Assembly: GCA_021160985.1 (NCBI GenBank)
Contig: JAGHBN010000055.1
Coordinates: 1 to 6,398 of the forward strand
DNA length: 6,398 bases
Direction of reading: 5' to 3'
From: Thermococcus sp.
Lineage (GTDB): Archaea; Methanobacteriota_B; Thermococci; Thermococcales; Thermococcaceae
This document shows, piece after piece, positions 1 through 5,007 of the stretch. Under the pieces are notes generated by a model. It was not told where the DNA came from. It was given only the letters and a program-made list of their open reading frames with translations, and did no database searches. The stretch's first letter is position 1. The number at the start of each line of letters is the position of its first letter. The position numbers and the translations under genes are program-made.

Positions 1-578
1 CTCCTTGAGAGGAGCATCTTGATTCCGTCGAGTTCAACCTCCTTGGCCTGGAACCACCAGAGTTCGTTGATGTCTATGCCGAAGAGCTCCTTCGCGAGGT
101 CTCTCGCCTTCGGGCCCTGGATTGAGAACATGACCATGTCGTAGGTCTTGTTTTCGATTTCGAGGTCAAGCTCGCCGAACTTCTCGATTCCGCGCTTTAT
201 GGCGTTGAACCAGGCGTCGAGCTTTTCAAAGGCGTCGCTGTCGCATATCATCATGTACTCATCGTTGCCCATGTTGAAGACCAGCGTCTCGTCCTTAACC
301 GCTCCCCTTTCGTTGAGGACGAGGGTGTACGTTCCGCTTATAGCGGGGGGCTTGCTTATATCGTTTGTCGTGACGTACTGGAGAAACTCAAGGGCGTCCT
401 TACCGCGGAAGATGAACTCTCCCATGTGGGAGACGTCGAAGATTCCGACGCCGTTCCTGACGGCGAGGTGCTCCTCCTTTATGCTGGAGTACCATATCGG
501 CATCTCCCAGCCAGCAAACTCCTCAACCTTCTTGGCGTTTTCCCTATGCCAGTCAAATATGTGGACCCTCTTGACCAT
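1..578 (-). CDS. gcvT: Glycine cleavage system T protein (aminomethyltransferase), N-terminal part
   Basis: GcvT takes the aminomethyl group from the lipoyl H protein and passes the one-carbon unit to a tetrahydrofolate-type carrier (tetrahydromethanopterin-like in archaea), releasing ammonia, in the cytoplasm. About 192 codons are visible; the family is about 400 residues, so roughly half lies beyond the left edge. It starts MVKRVHIFDWH and shows the family blocks GWEMPIWY (residues 23-30), DVSHMGE (48-54), TTNDISKP (70-77) and GAVKDETLVF (92-101). Asp96 aligns with the catalytic Asp of the Thermotoga enzyme as I remember it. The reading is close to the Pyrococcus horikoshii protein and has no frameshift. 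The ATG at 578 is preceded by GGTGAT (588-583). An in-frame ATG at 584 lies inside that ribosome binding site and is less likely. Divergent from uspA. No other glycine-cleavage gene is visible here. Confidence 0.95.
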   Translation of the reverse strand, partial: MVKRVHIFDWHRENAKKVEEFAGWEMPIWYSSIKEEHLAVRNGVGIFDVSHMGEFIFRGKDALEFLQYVTTNDISKPPAISGTYTLVLNERGAVKDETLVFNMGNDEYMMICDSDAFEKLDAWFNAIKRGIEKFGELDLEIENKTYDMVMFSIQGPKARDLAKELFGIDINELWWFQAKEVELDGIKMLLSR

Positions 579-603
579 ACACATCACCGTTCAAACTTCA
601 ATC

Positions 604-623
604 GAGACGTTATAACCCTTTCC
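604..623 (-). promoter_or_regulatory. Probable gcvT promoter (BRE/TATA)
   Basis: On the minus strand a purine-rich GGAAAG (about 623-618) precedes GTTATAAC (616-609), a good archaeal BRE plus TATA pair. Adding about 25 nt puts the start site near 588, giving a leader of about 10 nt that just contains the GGTGAT site. The TATA core is self-complementary, so it could also serve uspA on the plus strand with a leader of about 44 nt. A weaker plus-strand alternative is the AATAATAA at about 638-645. I cannot decide between them. Nothing else is evident in the 579-681 gap. Confidence 0.5.
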
Positions 624-681
624 AAATACATGGGCAACAATAATAAGCACTACCGTCCAAATTAATACTGAGGTGACCAAG

Positions 682-1518
682 ATGTTTGAGAAGGTGTTGT
701 ATCCAACCGATTTTTCGGAGGTGTCCATACACGCCCTCCGCACATGCGTCCCCAAACTCATCTCTATGGGTGTTAGGGAGCTCTACCTCATCCACGTCGT
801 CGATATCACCATGGCTGAGTTTGAGGCCTTCGAGCTTGAGGAACTCTACCGCGAGAAGCTCGAGAAGTTAGCAAAGGAGTTGGAAAAGAAAGGCACCAAG
901 GTGGAGCCTATAGTTACAATAGGCCTGCCCTCGATAGAGATAGCCGAAACCGCGGAGGAAAAAGGTGTTGATCTCATAGTCCTCCCCAGCGTTGGCGAGA
1001 ACATATGGCGGAGGATGTTTATGGGAAGTACGGCCTCCAATCTAGCGAGGGCCACCAAAAAACCCGTGCTAATCCTGAAGTACGAAAAGGAAGAAGACAA
1101 AATAAAGCTGCTGGGAAAATGTGACGAGATATTCTCCAGGCCGCTGATAGCCCTTGATTTCTCAAAGTGCTCCCTGAAAATCATAAAAACCGTCAGAAAA
1201 TTCCAGGAGGCTATTGAGCGGGCCATCCTCCTGCACTCCGTTGACTACGGTAACGTGGACGAGCTCGAGCACAACATCATCCTCGCAAAGAAGAATCTCG
1301 AGAAGACCGCCAGAGGCCTGAAAGTAGAGAGTGAAACCGAAGTCCTCGTAGGAAGCGCGAGTCAGGCCATCATCGGCATGGCCCTCTCAAAGAACGCCAG
1401 CGTCATTGTCATTGGAAAGAAGGGGCGGAGCTTCCTAAAAGACCTGTTGCTCGGAAGCACGGCGGAGAGAGTCATGAGAGACTCAAAACTGCCGGTGCTC
1501 CTCGTTCCCTGCGAGTGA
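682..1518 (+). CDS. Universal stress protein, tandem UspA domains
   Basis: This 278-residue cytoplasmic protein has two Usp (adenine-nucleotide-hydrolase-like) domains, at about residues 1-133 and 145-278. Each opens with a beta-strand and an Asp (VLYPTDFS at 5-12; PLIALDFS at the start of domain 2). The second domain has the complete ATP-binding signature G-x2-G-x9-G-S (Gly245, Gly248, Gly258, Ser259). In the first domain the leading Gly is Pro (Pro102-x2-Gly105-x9-Gly115-Ser116), so nucleotide binding there may be weakened. Usp proteins bind ATP or other nucleotides and modulate stress responses; the target here is unknown. The start is the ATG at 682, five bases after GAGGTGA (670-676). 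A longer frame opening at GTG 673 begins inside that site. Divergent from gcvT; its stop codon overlaps the antisense C/D RNA by two bases. Confidence 0.9.
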   Translation: MFEKVLYPTDFSEVSIHALRTCVPKLISMGVRELYLIHVVDITMAEFEAFELEELYREKLEKLAKELEKKGTKVEPIVTIGLPSIEIAETAEEKGVDLIVLPSVGENIWRRMFMGSTASNLARATKKPVLILKYEKEEDKIKLLGKCDEIFSRPLIALDFSKCSLKIIKTVRKFQEAIERAILLHSVDYGNVDELEHNIILAKKNLEKTARGLKVESETEVLVGSASQAIIGMALSKNASVIVIGKKGRSFLKDLLLGSTAERVMRDSKLPVLLVPCE

Positions 1519-1578
1519 CCTCAGACTGGAACGGCTTCCACATCAAATTCGGTAGCTACCCTGTTGCCATCATCGGTC
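1517..1578 (-). ncRNA. Candidate C/D box guide RNA (sRNA), antisense to the uspA 3' end
   Basis: Read on the minus strand, this 62-nt element has every part of an archaeal C/D sRNA in order: terminal stem GACC (1578-1575), one bulge base, box C AUGAUGG (1573-1567), 14-nt guide (1566-1553), box D' CCGA (1552-1549), 2-nt spacer, box C' UUGAUGU (1546-1540), 15-nt guide (1539-1525), box D CUGA (1524-1521) and closing stem GGUC (1520-1517). GACC/GGUC pair perfectly. The G-A-U left between stem and GA forms the 3-nt kink-turn bulge, followed by tandem G.A pairs, a U.U pair and a G-C pair, as L7Ae expects. A TATA box at 1608-1600 predicts a start near 1579, exactly at the stem. Such RNAs direct 2'-O-methylation with fibrillarin, Nop5 and L7Ae. 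Weak points: box C ends in G rather than A, the D'-C' spacer is short, and the guides are partly self-complementary (palindrome at 1551-1560; GGAA/TTCC in the D guide). I could not assign targets. Confidence 0.6.
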
Positions 1579-1590
1579 TTTTCTTTCTCC
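1577..1590 (+). terminator. T-rich stretch, possible uspA terminator
   Basis: About 60 bases after the uspA stop the plus strand reads TCTTTTCTTTCTCC, a pyrimidine tract like the oligo-T terminators of Thermococcales. No hairpin precedes it. On the opposite strand it lies between the TATA box and body of the candidate C/D RNA, so the pyrimidine bias could have another cause. Confidence 0.3.
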
Positions 1591-1599
1591 TCTCGACAG

Positions 1600-1608
1600 C
1601 TTATAAAA
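1600..1608 (-). promoter_or_regulatory. TATA box for the candidate C/D RNA
   Basis: TTTTATAAG on the minus strand lies directly downstream of the DUF99 stop codon (1612-1610). It is identical over GTTTTATAAGC to the TATA region of the FBPase gene in this window. The usual 24-26 nt spacing places initiation at about 1579, the first base before the C/D terminal stem. The BRE region overlaps the end of the DUF99 gene and is not a strong match. Confidence 0.55.
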
Positions 1609-1609
1609 C

Positions 1610-2197
1610 CTACTCCTTGGTGCTCTCTCCCGTCATCACAGCAGAGGCAATCATGTGGGCAAGCCGGAGAGGTTCGGGAATCAGCCCCGTTCTCGTTGTA
1701 ACCTTAACGATTTCCCCCGCAGTCTTTTCATCAACGCCTACGAACTGGATGTAGAGCTTGCCAGGAATGAGCTCGTGGAGCGGGGGAGCCTTCCTTAAGA
1801 GCCGCATCCTCTCCTCGGCGTCGGGAAAGTGCTTCCTCAGCGCAGCTTCTATCGCATTCAAGTCCGGACGCTTCCTGATGACGACCACAACCGGCAGCCC
1901 GGTCCGGGAGTGAAGCTCCTCAAGGTCAACGACGTTGAAGCCCGCGTAGGTTATCCCCTTCAGGAGAATCACCCTCAGGTCTTTGAACCGCGAGCTGCTA
2001 ACTGCATCGGCAATAGCCTCGGTCGCATCCATACCGTCCACGGTAATCCATCTCGAGAGGACGCCCACAACCTCGCTCGAACCCTTCATCACAACTCCCA
2101 CGAGAATCGTCTTATCCCGGGAGAGCTTTGAAGAAAAGGAAAACGTCCCGTCGTCAAAACCCACTACCCGTATTTCGGGCTTAACCTTCCTTATCAT
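1610..2197 (-). CDS. DUF99 / UPF0215 family protein (EndoV-like fold)
   Basis: This 195-residue cytoplasmic protein belongs to the archaeal DUF99 (UPF0215) family, a relative of endonuclease V with an RNase H-like fold; some databases, as I recall, call it endonuclease dU. A role in handling deaminated bases in nucleic acid is plausible from the fold but not shown by this sequence. The N-terminal IRVVGFDDGTFSF (residues 9-21) holds the acidic pair Asp15-Asp16 where EndoV has its first metal ligand. VILLKGITYAGFNVVD is the central strand-turn block, and TRTGLIPEPLRLAHMIASA the C-terminal helix block. I place the start at the ATG at 2197. It overlaps the cutA stop as ATGA and has GGGTG (2210-2206) eight bases upstream. 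A frame from 2221 would add eight residues inside cutA and lacks this support. Second gene of a cutA-DUF99 operon. Confidence 0.87.
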   Translation of the reverse strand: MIRKVKPEIRVVGFDDGTFSFSSKLSRDKTILVGVVMKGSSEVVGVLSRWITVDGMDATEAIADAVSSSRFKDLRVILLKGITYAGFNVVDLEELHSRTGLPVVVVIRKRPDLNAIEAALRKHFPDAEERMRLLRKAPPLHELIPGKLYIQFVGVDEKTAGEIVKVTTRTGLIPEPLRLAHMIASAVMTGESTKE

Positions 2198-2508
2198 CCG
2201 AACAGCACCCTGGCCATCCATTCGGAGTACTCACGGTTGAGCTTGTCGAGGTCTATCCTGGCTATTATCGGCACCTCGTAGGGGTGGAGCTCCTTTATAG
2301 CCTCCCTAAGCTCCTTCCACCTGCTAACCTCGGTTTTCAACACCGCCCCGACCTCGGTTCCCTCCTCTATCTTCCCCTCCCACCAGTACATAGCCTGGTG
2401 CTCCCTCAGGTTGGCACAGACTATGAGCTTCCTCTCAAGGAGCTCCCTGACTATTCTCTTGGCGCTCTCCCAGTCCGGGAACGTCGTATAAACGAAGATT
2501 CCCTCCAT
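2194..2508 (-). CDS. cutA: Divalent-cation tolerance protein CutA (CutA1)
   Basis: This 104-residue protein is full length for CutA1, a very heat-stable trimer with a ferredoxin-like fold, linked to copper and other divalent metal tolerance. Its biochemical role is unsettled; it also resembles PII signal proteins in shape. Diagnostic blocks are VYTTFPDWESAKRIV (residues 6-20), CANLREHQAMYWWEGKIE (31-48, with conserved Cys31), EVGAVLKT (52-59), HPYEVP and the C-terminal YSEWM. The sequence is very close to P. horikoshii CutA as I remember it. The ATG at 2508 has GGTGG (2517-2513) four bases upstream. The TGA overlaps the DUF99 ATG by the 4-bp ATGA arrangement, indicating translational coupling. 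Divergent from the acylphosphatase gene across 69 bp. Confidence 0.95.
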   Translation of the reverse strand: MEGIFVYTTFPDWESAKRIVRELLERKLIVCANLREHQAMYWWEGKIEEGTEVGAVLKTEVSRWKELREAIKELHPYEVPIIARIDLDKLNREYSEWMARVLFG

Positions 2509-2527
2509 GATCCCACCGCCCTTACAT

Positions 2528-2551
2528 CAACGGATAACCTTAAATCCGTTG
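2528..2551. promoter_or_regulatory. Palindrome enclosing the shared cutA / acylphosphatase TATA region
   Basis: A perfect 8-bp inverted repeat, CAACGGAT (2528-2535) and ATCCGTTG (2544-2551), frames an 8-bp spacer AACCTTAA. The TATA-like core is CTTAAATC on the plus strand and GATTTAAG on the minus strand, centred near 2542. Initiation about 25 nt away would fall near 2568 for the acylphosphatase gene and near 2516 for cutA, giving leaders of about 10 nt in both directions. A dimeric regulator bound here would block both promoters. No regulator is known to me for this motif. Confidence 0.5.
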
Positions 2552-2577
2552 TGGGACTAATATAGCCGGGATGTCGT

Positions 2578-2853
2578 ATGAAGCGCGTGAGGGCCCACCT
2601 GAGAATCTACGGCCGGGTTCAGGGAGTAGGCTTTCGCTGGAGCATGCAGAGGGAGGCAAGAAAACTCGGTGTCTCCGGATGGGTACGAAACCTGCCGGAC
2701 GGTACCGTCGAGGCCGTGGTAGAAGGCGACGAAGAGAGGGTTGAGGCCCTGATAGGATGGGCACACCAGGGGCCCCCGCTGGCGAGGGTCACCCGGGTGG
2801 AGGTAAAATGGGAGGAGCCTGGGGGGCTCGAGGGCTTTATCGTCACCGGCTGA
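2578..2853 (+). CDS. Acylphosphatase
   Basis: This 91-residue cytoplasmic enzyme hydrolyses the carboxyl-phosphate bond of acyl phosphates such as 1,3-bisphosphoglycerate, acetyl phosphate and carbamoyl phosphate. The phosphate-binding loop GRVQGVGFR runs from residue 12 to 20 and ends in catalytic Arg20. GWVRNLPDGTVEAVVEG (34-50) contains catalytic Asn38. Both positions match the P. horikoshii enzyme as I remember it, and the length is typical (90-100). The ATG at 2578 follows GGGATG (2568-2573) at four bases, a mediocre ribosome binding site; no better in-frame start is present. The gene ends convergently against the ACT-domain regulator gene with an 11-bp overlap. Hydrolysis of glycolytic acyl phosphates would bear on sugar metabolism, but nothing here ties its regulation to the FBPase/GAPOR pair. 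Confidence 0.95.
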   Translation: MKRVRAHLRIYGRVQGVGFRWSMQREARKLGVSGWVRNLPDGTVEAVVEGDEERVEALIGWAHQGPPLARVTRVEVKWEEPGGLEGFIVTG

Positions 2854-3436
2854 CGGCCATCTTTTCCAGGAGCACTCTCTTGGGGCAGTACTTGACCTCG
2901 CAGTAGTTGCACACTATTTTTTCCTTGTCCCTCTCGGGAGTGTGGAGTATGAGCTTCTGGAACCCCGATATCTCCTTGAGGCCCGCAAAAACCTCAACCG
3001 GAAGAACTCCGTCTATAACGATGTAGAGCTTGCTCGGCTCCTCGCGTAGGTTGCTGCTGAAGACCTCCATTACCGGGATGTTGTTCTCGGAGAGCATCGA
3101 GAGTATCTTCGAGAAGCTCTCCAGGTAGGTTTCCTTCTCAAGCTCTATTTCCAGAACTTCCCAGCCCATCAGCGGTGCAACCCCGATGAGGCTTGGGAGG
3201 GGAGCGAGGCGCTCGAATATCAGCTTGAGGGGGTAAGTCTTTTCAATGTACTCTATTGTGTGATATACTATCTTCCTGTTGACTCCGATAACGCGGGCGA
3301 GTTCGCTTATTGGAACCTCGGCCTCTTTCAGATATATCTTCCCGTTCTTAACGCTGAGGCCGTTCTCAAATAGAAATTCGGCGACCTTCCTCCTGGCAGG
3401 GTAGTTCCTGAAATAGGCCTCCAATATTAGCATCAT
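2843..3436 (-). CDS. HTH-ACT transcriptional regulator, amino acid metabolism type (COG2150)
   Basis: This 197-residue protein resembles the archaeal family annotated as regulator of amino acid metabolism with an ACT domain. An N-terminal DNA-binding part (about 1-75) holds a helix-turn-helix, VPISELARVIGVNRKIVYHTIEYI. A ligand-binding ACT-like region follows (about 80-165; GWEVLEIELE..., NNIPVMEVFSSNLREEPSKLYIVIDG). The tail carries Cys176, Cys179 and Cys184 in a CxxCx4C arrangement and basic residues, suggestive of a metal site or redox switch; that is inference. The ligand is unknown, probably an amino acid. ATG at 3436 follows GAGGTGA (3449-3443) at six bases; the next codon is also ATG. 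Divergent from a small orphan gene, whose promoter carries the same ATATTTGAG element as its own, so autoregulation and control of the neighbour are plausible. Confidence 0.82.
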   Translation of the reverse strand: MMLILEAYFRNYPARRKVAEFLFENGLSVKNGKIYLKEAEVPISELARVIGVNRKIVYHTIEYIEKTYPLKLIFERLAPLPSLIGVAPLMGWEVLEIELEKETYLESFSKILSMLSENNIPVMEVFSSNLREEPSKLYIVIDGVLPVEVFAGLKEISGFQKLILHTPERDKEKIVCNYCEVKYCPKRVLLEKMAVSR

Positions 3437-3452
3437 TTCTGTTCACCTCTTA

Positions 3453-3488
3453 CTCAAATATGGGTAGGAATGGATATTTAAATCTTTC
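3453..3488 (-). promoter_or_regulatory. Promoter of the HTH-ACT regulator gene
   Basis: On the minus strand GAAAG (3488-3484) followed by ATTTAAATATC (3483-3473) is a near-consensus Thermococcales BRE/TATA. The start is expected near 3454, leaving a leader of about 18 nt that contains GAGGTGA. The element ATATTTGAG (3461-3453) straddles the predicted start site. ATTTAAAT is self-complementary, so weak plus-strand use cannot be excluded. Confidence 0.65.
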
Positions 3489-3501
3489 CCCCGACCGGAA
3501 G

Positions 3502-3534
3502 TATTATTAACCTCAACACACAAAAATATTTGAG
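3502..3534 (+). promoter_or_regulatory. Promoter of the 78-residue orphan gene
   Basis: GGAAG followed by TATTATTAA (3502-3510) is a fair BRE/TATA pair. The start is expected near 3530, inside ATATTTGAG (3526-3534), which also supplies the first bases of the ribosome binding site. The leader would be about 14 nt. The same 9-bp element sits at the equivalent place in the divergent regulator promoter. Confidence 0.5.
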
Positions 3535-3543
3535 GTGGTGGCC

Positions 3544-3780
3544 GTGGAGGAGCCGGTTGTCATCGGAAAAGACAAGTTCAAGATAAGCGAAGATGAAACA
3601 GCCAGAAGAGAACTCCGCGTCATCAAGGTTCACGATGACGTGATACAGGTTCAGGAAGAGGTCCACGGAATAATAGCCCTCGTCGGCGCGAGCTCAAGCG
3701 TCAACATCAAAAAAGAGGAGCTCAAGAAGCTCATCAAGGTCGCCAAGGAGGAGTTCGGCTGGAGTGACATCTGCGAATGA
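3544..3780 (+). CDS. Conserved-looking small protein of unknown function
   Basis: This 78-residue protein has no family I can name; I think similar small proteins occur in other Thermococcales. It is soluble and charged, with no signal peptide or membrane segment. Visible structure: a beta-rich first half with VVIGKDKFKIS (residues 5-15) and RRELRVIKVHDDVIQVQEEVHGIIALVGAS (21-50), then a Lys/Glu-rich amphipathic helix, NIKKEELKKLIKVAKEEFGW (54-73). Only one Cys is present, at position 77. Codon use matches its neighbours, and a clear ribosome binding site GAGGTGGT (3532-3539) is followed at four bases by GTG 3544, which I take as start. A frame from GTG 3535 would begin inside that site. It is divergent from the HTH-ACT regulator and upstream of the FBPase gene, which has its own promoter, so operon membership is unlikely. 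Confidence 0.75.
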   Translation: MEEPVVIGKDKFKISEDETARRELRVIKVHDDVIQVQEEVHGIIALVGASSSVNIKKEELKKLIKVAKEEFGWSDICE

Positions 3781-3789
3781 TTGTCCCAC

Positions 3790-3801
3790 ATTTTTCTTTT
3801 C
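3790..3801 (+). terminator. Oligo-T terminator after the 78-residue gene
   Basis: TTTTTCTTTT starts about 10 bases after the stop codon and ends before the FBPase regulatory site. Runs of T without a hairpin are the usual intrinsic terminators in these archaea. It would separate the orphan gene from the FBPase transcript. Confidence 0.5.
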
Positions 3802-3813
3802 TGTTGCATTTGG

Positions 3814-3830
3814 TATCATCTACGGTGATA
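3814..3830 (+). promoter_or_regulatory. Thermococcales glycolytic motif (TGM), Tgr/TrmBL1 site, activating position
   Basis: TATCAT-CTACG-GTGATA differs from the published consensus TATCAC-N5-GTGATA at one position. It ends seven bases upstream of the TATA box (3838-3844). In Thermococcus, sites upstream of BRE/TATA accompany gluconeogenic genes and activate them when sugar is absent, as established for Tgr (TrmBL1 in Pyrococcus). The regulator gene itself is not in this window. Confidence 0.85.
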
Positions 3831-3846
3831 TTAACGTTTTATAAGC
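3831..3846 (+). promoter_or_regulatory. FBPase gene promoter (TATA box)
   Basis: GTTTTATAAGC carries TTTATAA at 3838-3844. Initiation is expected near 3866, a leader of about 13 nt containing GGTGG (3869-3873). The BRE position (3831-3837) is a weak match and abuts the TGM, consistent with a promoter that needs an activator. Confidence 0.75.
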
Positions 3847-3878
3847 ATAAAACCCTGTAGATTAAACGGGTGGTTGCC

Positions 3879-5006
3879 ATGGCTGTTGGAGACAAAATAA
3901 CCATTAGCGTGATTAAGGCTGACATCGGCGGCTGGCCGGGGCACTCGAGGGTGCACCCACAGCTCGTTGAGACTGCCGAGGAGGTTCTCGCCAAGGCCCA
4001 GGAGGAGGGTACCTTAATCGACTTCTACGTCGCCACCTGCGGCGACGACCTCCAGCTCATCATGACCCACAAGAAGGGCGTTGACAGCCCCGACGTCCAC
4101 GGCCTCGCATGGAAAGCCTTCGAGGAGGCCACCAAGGTCGCAAAGGAGCTTGGCCTCTACGGAGCCGGTCAGGACCTCCTCAAAGATGCATTCAGCGGAA
4201 ACGTCCGCGGAATGGGGCCAGGAGTTGCGGAGATGGAGATTACCCTGAGGAAAAGCGAACCCGTAGTTACGTTCCACATGGACAAGACCGAGCCGGGAGC
4301 GTTCAACCTCCCGATATTCAGGATGTTCACCGACCCCTTCAACACCGCCGGCCTCGTCATCGACCCGAACATGCACATGGGCTTCCGCTTCGAGGTCTGG
4401 GACATAAAGGAGCACAAGAGGGTTGTCCTCAACACTCCCGAGGAGCTCTACGACCTGCTCGCCCTAATCGGCGCAAAGAGCCGCTACGTCATCAAGCGCG
4501 TCTTCCCGAAGGAGGGGCACAAGATAAGCAAGGACGAGCCGGTGGCCGTTGTCAGCACCGAGAAGCTCTACGAGATAGCGGGCGAGTACGTCGGCAAGGA
4601 CGACCCGGTTGCGATAGTCAGGGCCCAGAGCGGCCTTCCGGCCCTCGGAGAGGTCCTTGAGCCCTTCGCCTTCCCGCACCTCGTCAGCGGCTGGATGCGC
4701 GGTTCCCACAACGGTCCGGTGATGCCCGTTCCGATGCATCAGGCCAACCCGACGAGGTTCGACGGTCCTCCAAGGGTCGTTGCCCTCGGCTGGCAGATCA
4801 GTCCAGAGGGGAAGCTCGTCGGCCCGGTTGACCTCTTCGACGACCCGGCCTTTGACTACGCCCGGCAGAAGGCACTTGAAATTGCAGAATACATGCGCAG
4901 GCACGGTCCGTTTGAGCCCCACAGACTCCCGCTTGAGGACATGGAGTACACGACCCTTCCGGGTGTTCTTAAGAGGCTTGAGGAGCGCTTCGAGGACATC
5001 GAGTGA
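3879..5006 (+). CDS. fbp: Bifunctional fructose-1,6-bisphosphate aldolase/phosphatase (archaeal type V FBPase)
   Basis: This 375-residue Mg-dependent cytoplasmic enzyme condenses dihydroxyacetone phosphate with glyceraldehyde-3-phosphate and dephosphorylates the product to fructose-6-phosphate, making gluconeogenesis one-way. Length and sequence match the family. Metal and phosphate ligands appear at KADIGGWPGHS (Asp15, His22) and CGDDLQL (Asp56, Asp57). AGQDLLKDAFSGNVRGMGPG, DKTEPGAFNLP and RFDGPPR are family hallmarks. EYVGKDDP holds Tyr237 and Lys240, aligning with Tyr229 and the Schiff-base Lys232 of the Sulfolobus enzyme; Tyr357 (MEYTTLPG) aligns with its Tyr348. ATG 3879 (MAVGDKITIS) has GGTGG five bases upstream. 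GTG 3870, which would add three residues, overlaps that site and is rejected. The nearly identical T. kodakarensis protein is TK2164 by memory. Followed after 139 bp by GAPOR, which has its own promoter. Confidence 0.97.
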   Translation: MAVGDKITISVIKADIGGWPGHSRVHPQLVETAEEVLAKAQEEGTLIDFYVATCGDDLQLIMTHKKGVDSPDVHGLAWKAFEEATKVAKELGLYGAGQDLLKDAFSGNVRGMGPGVAEMEITLRKSEPVVTFHMDKTEPGAFNLPIFRMFTDPFNTAGLVIDPNMHMGFRFEVWDIKEHKRVVLNTPEELYDLLALIGAKSRYVIKRVFPKEGHKISKDEPVAVVSTEKLYEIAGEYVGKDDPVAIVRAQSGLPALGEVLEPFAFPHLVSGWMRGSHNGPVMPVPMHQANPTRFDGPPRVVALGWQISPEGKLVGPVDLFDDPAFDYARQKALEIAEYMRRHGPFEPHRLPLEDMEYTTLPGVLKRLEERFEDIE

Positions 5007-5007
5007 T

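Noticed and set aside
1519..1612. Minus-strand open frame ending in residues TEFDVEAVPV before a TGA at 1524-1522, resembling the tail of a lost gene
   Set aside because: It has no start codon in a usable place, it overlaps the DUF99 end out of frame, and the same bases are better explained by the C/D guide RNA.
1515..1754. Plus-strand frame of 79 codons with a hydrophobic segment
   Set aside because: It runs antisense into the DUF99 gene, overlaps the uspA stop and has no ribosome binding site; it is a shadow.
2767..2783. GC-rich near-palindrome CCAGGGGCCCCCGCTGG
   Set aside because: It lies in the acylphosphatase coding region and is explained by codons for a Gln-Gly-Pro-Pro-Leu stretch; nothing links it to regulation.
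4109..4660. 183-codon plus-strand frame inside FBPase
   Set aside because: Its composition is rich in Arg, Gly and Pro as expected from a shifted frame, and FBPase is intact in the main frame.
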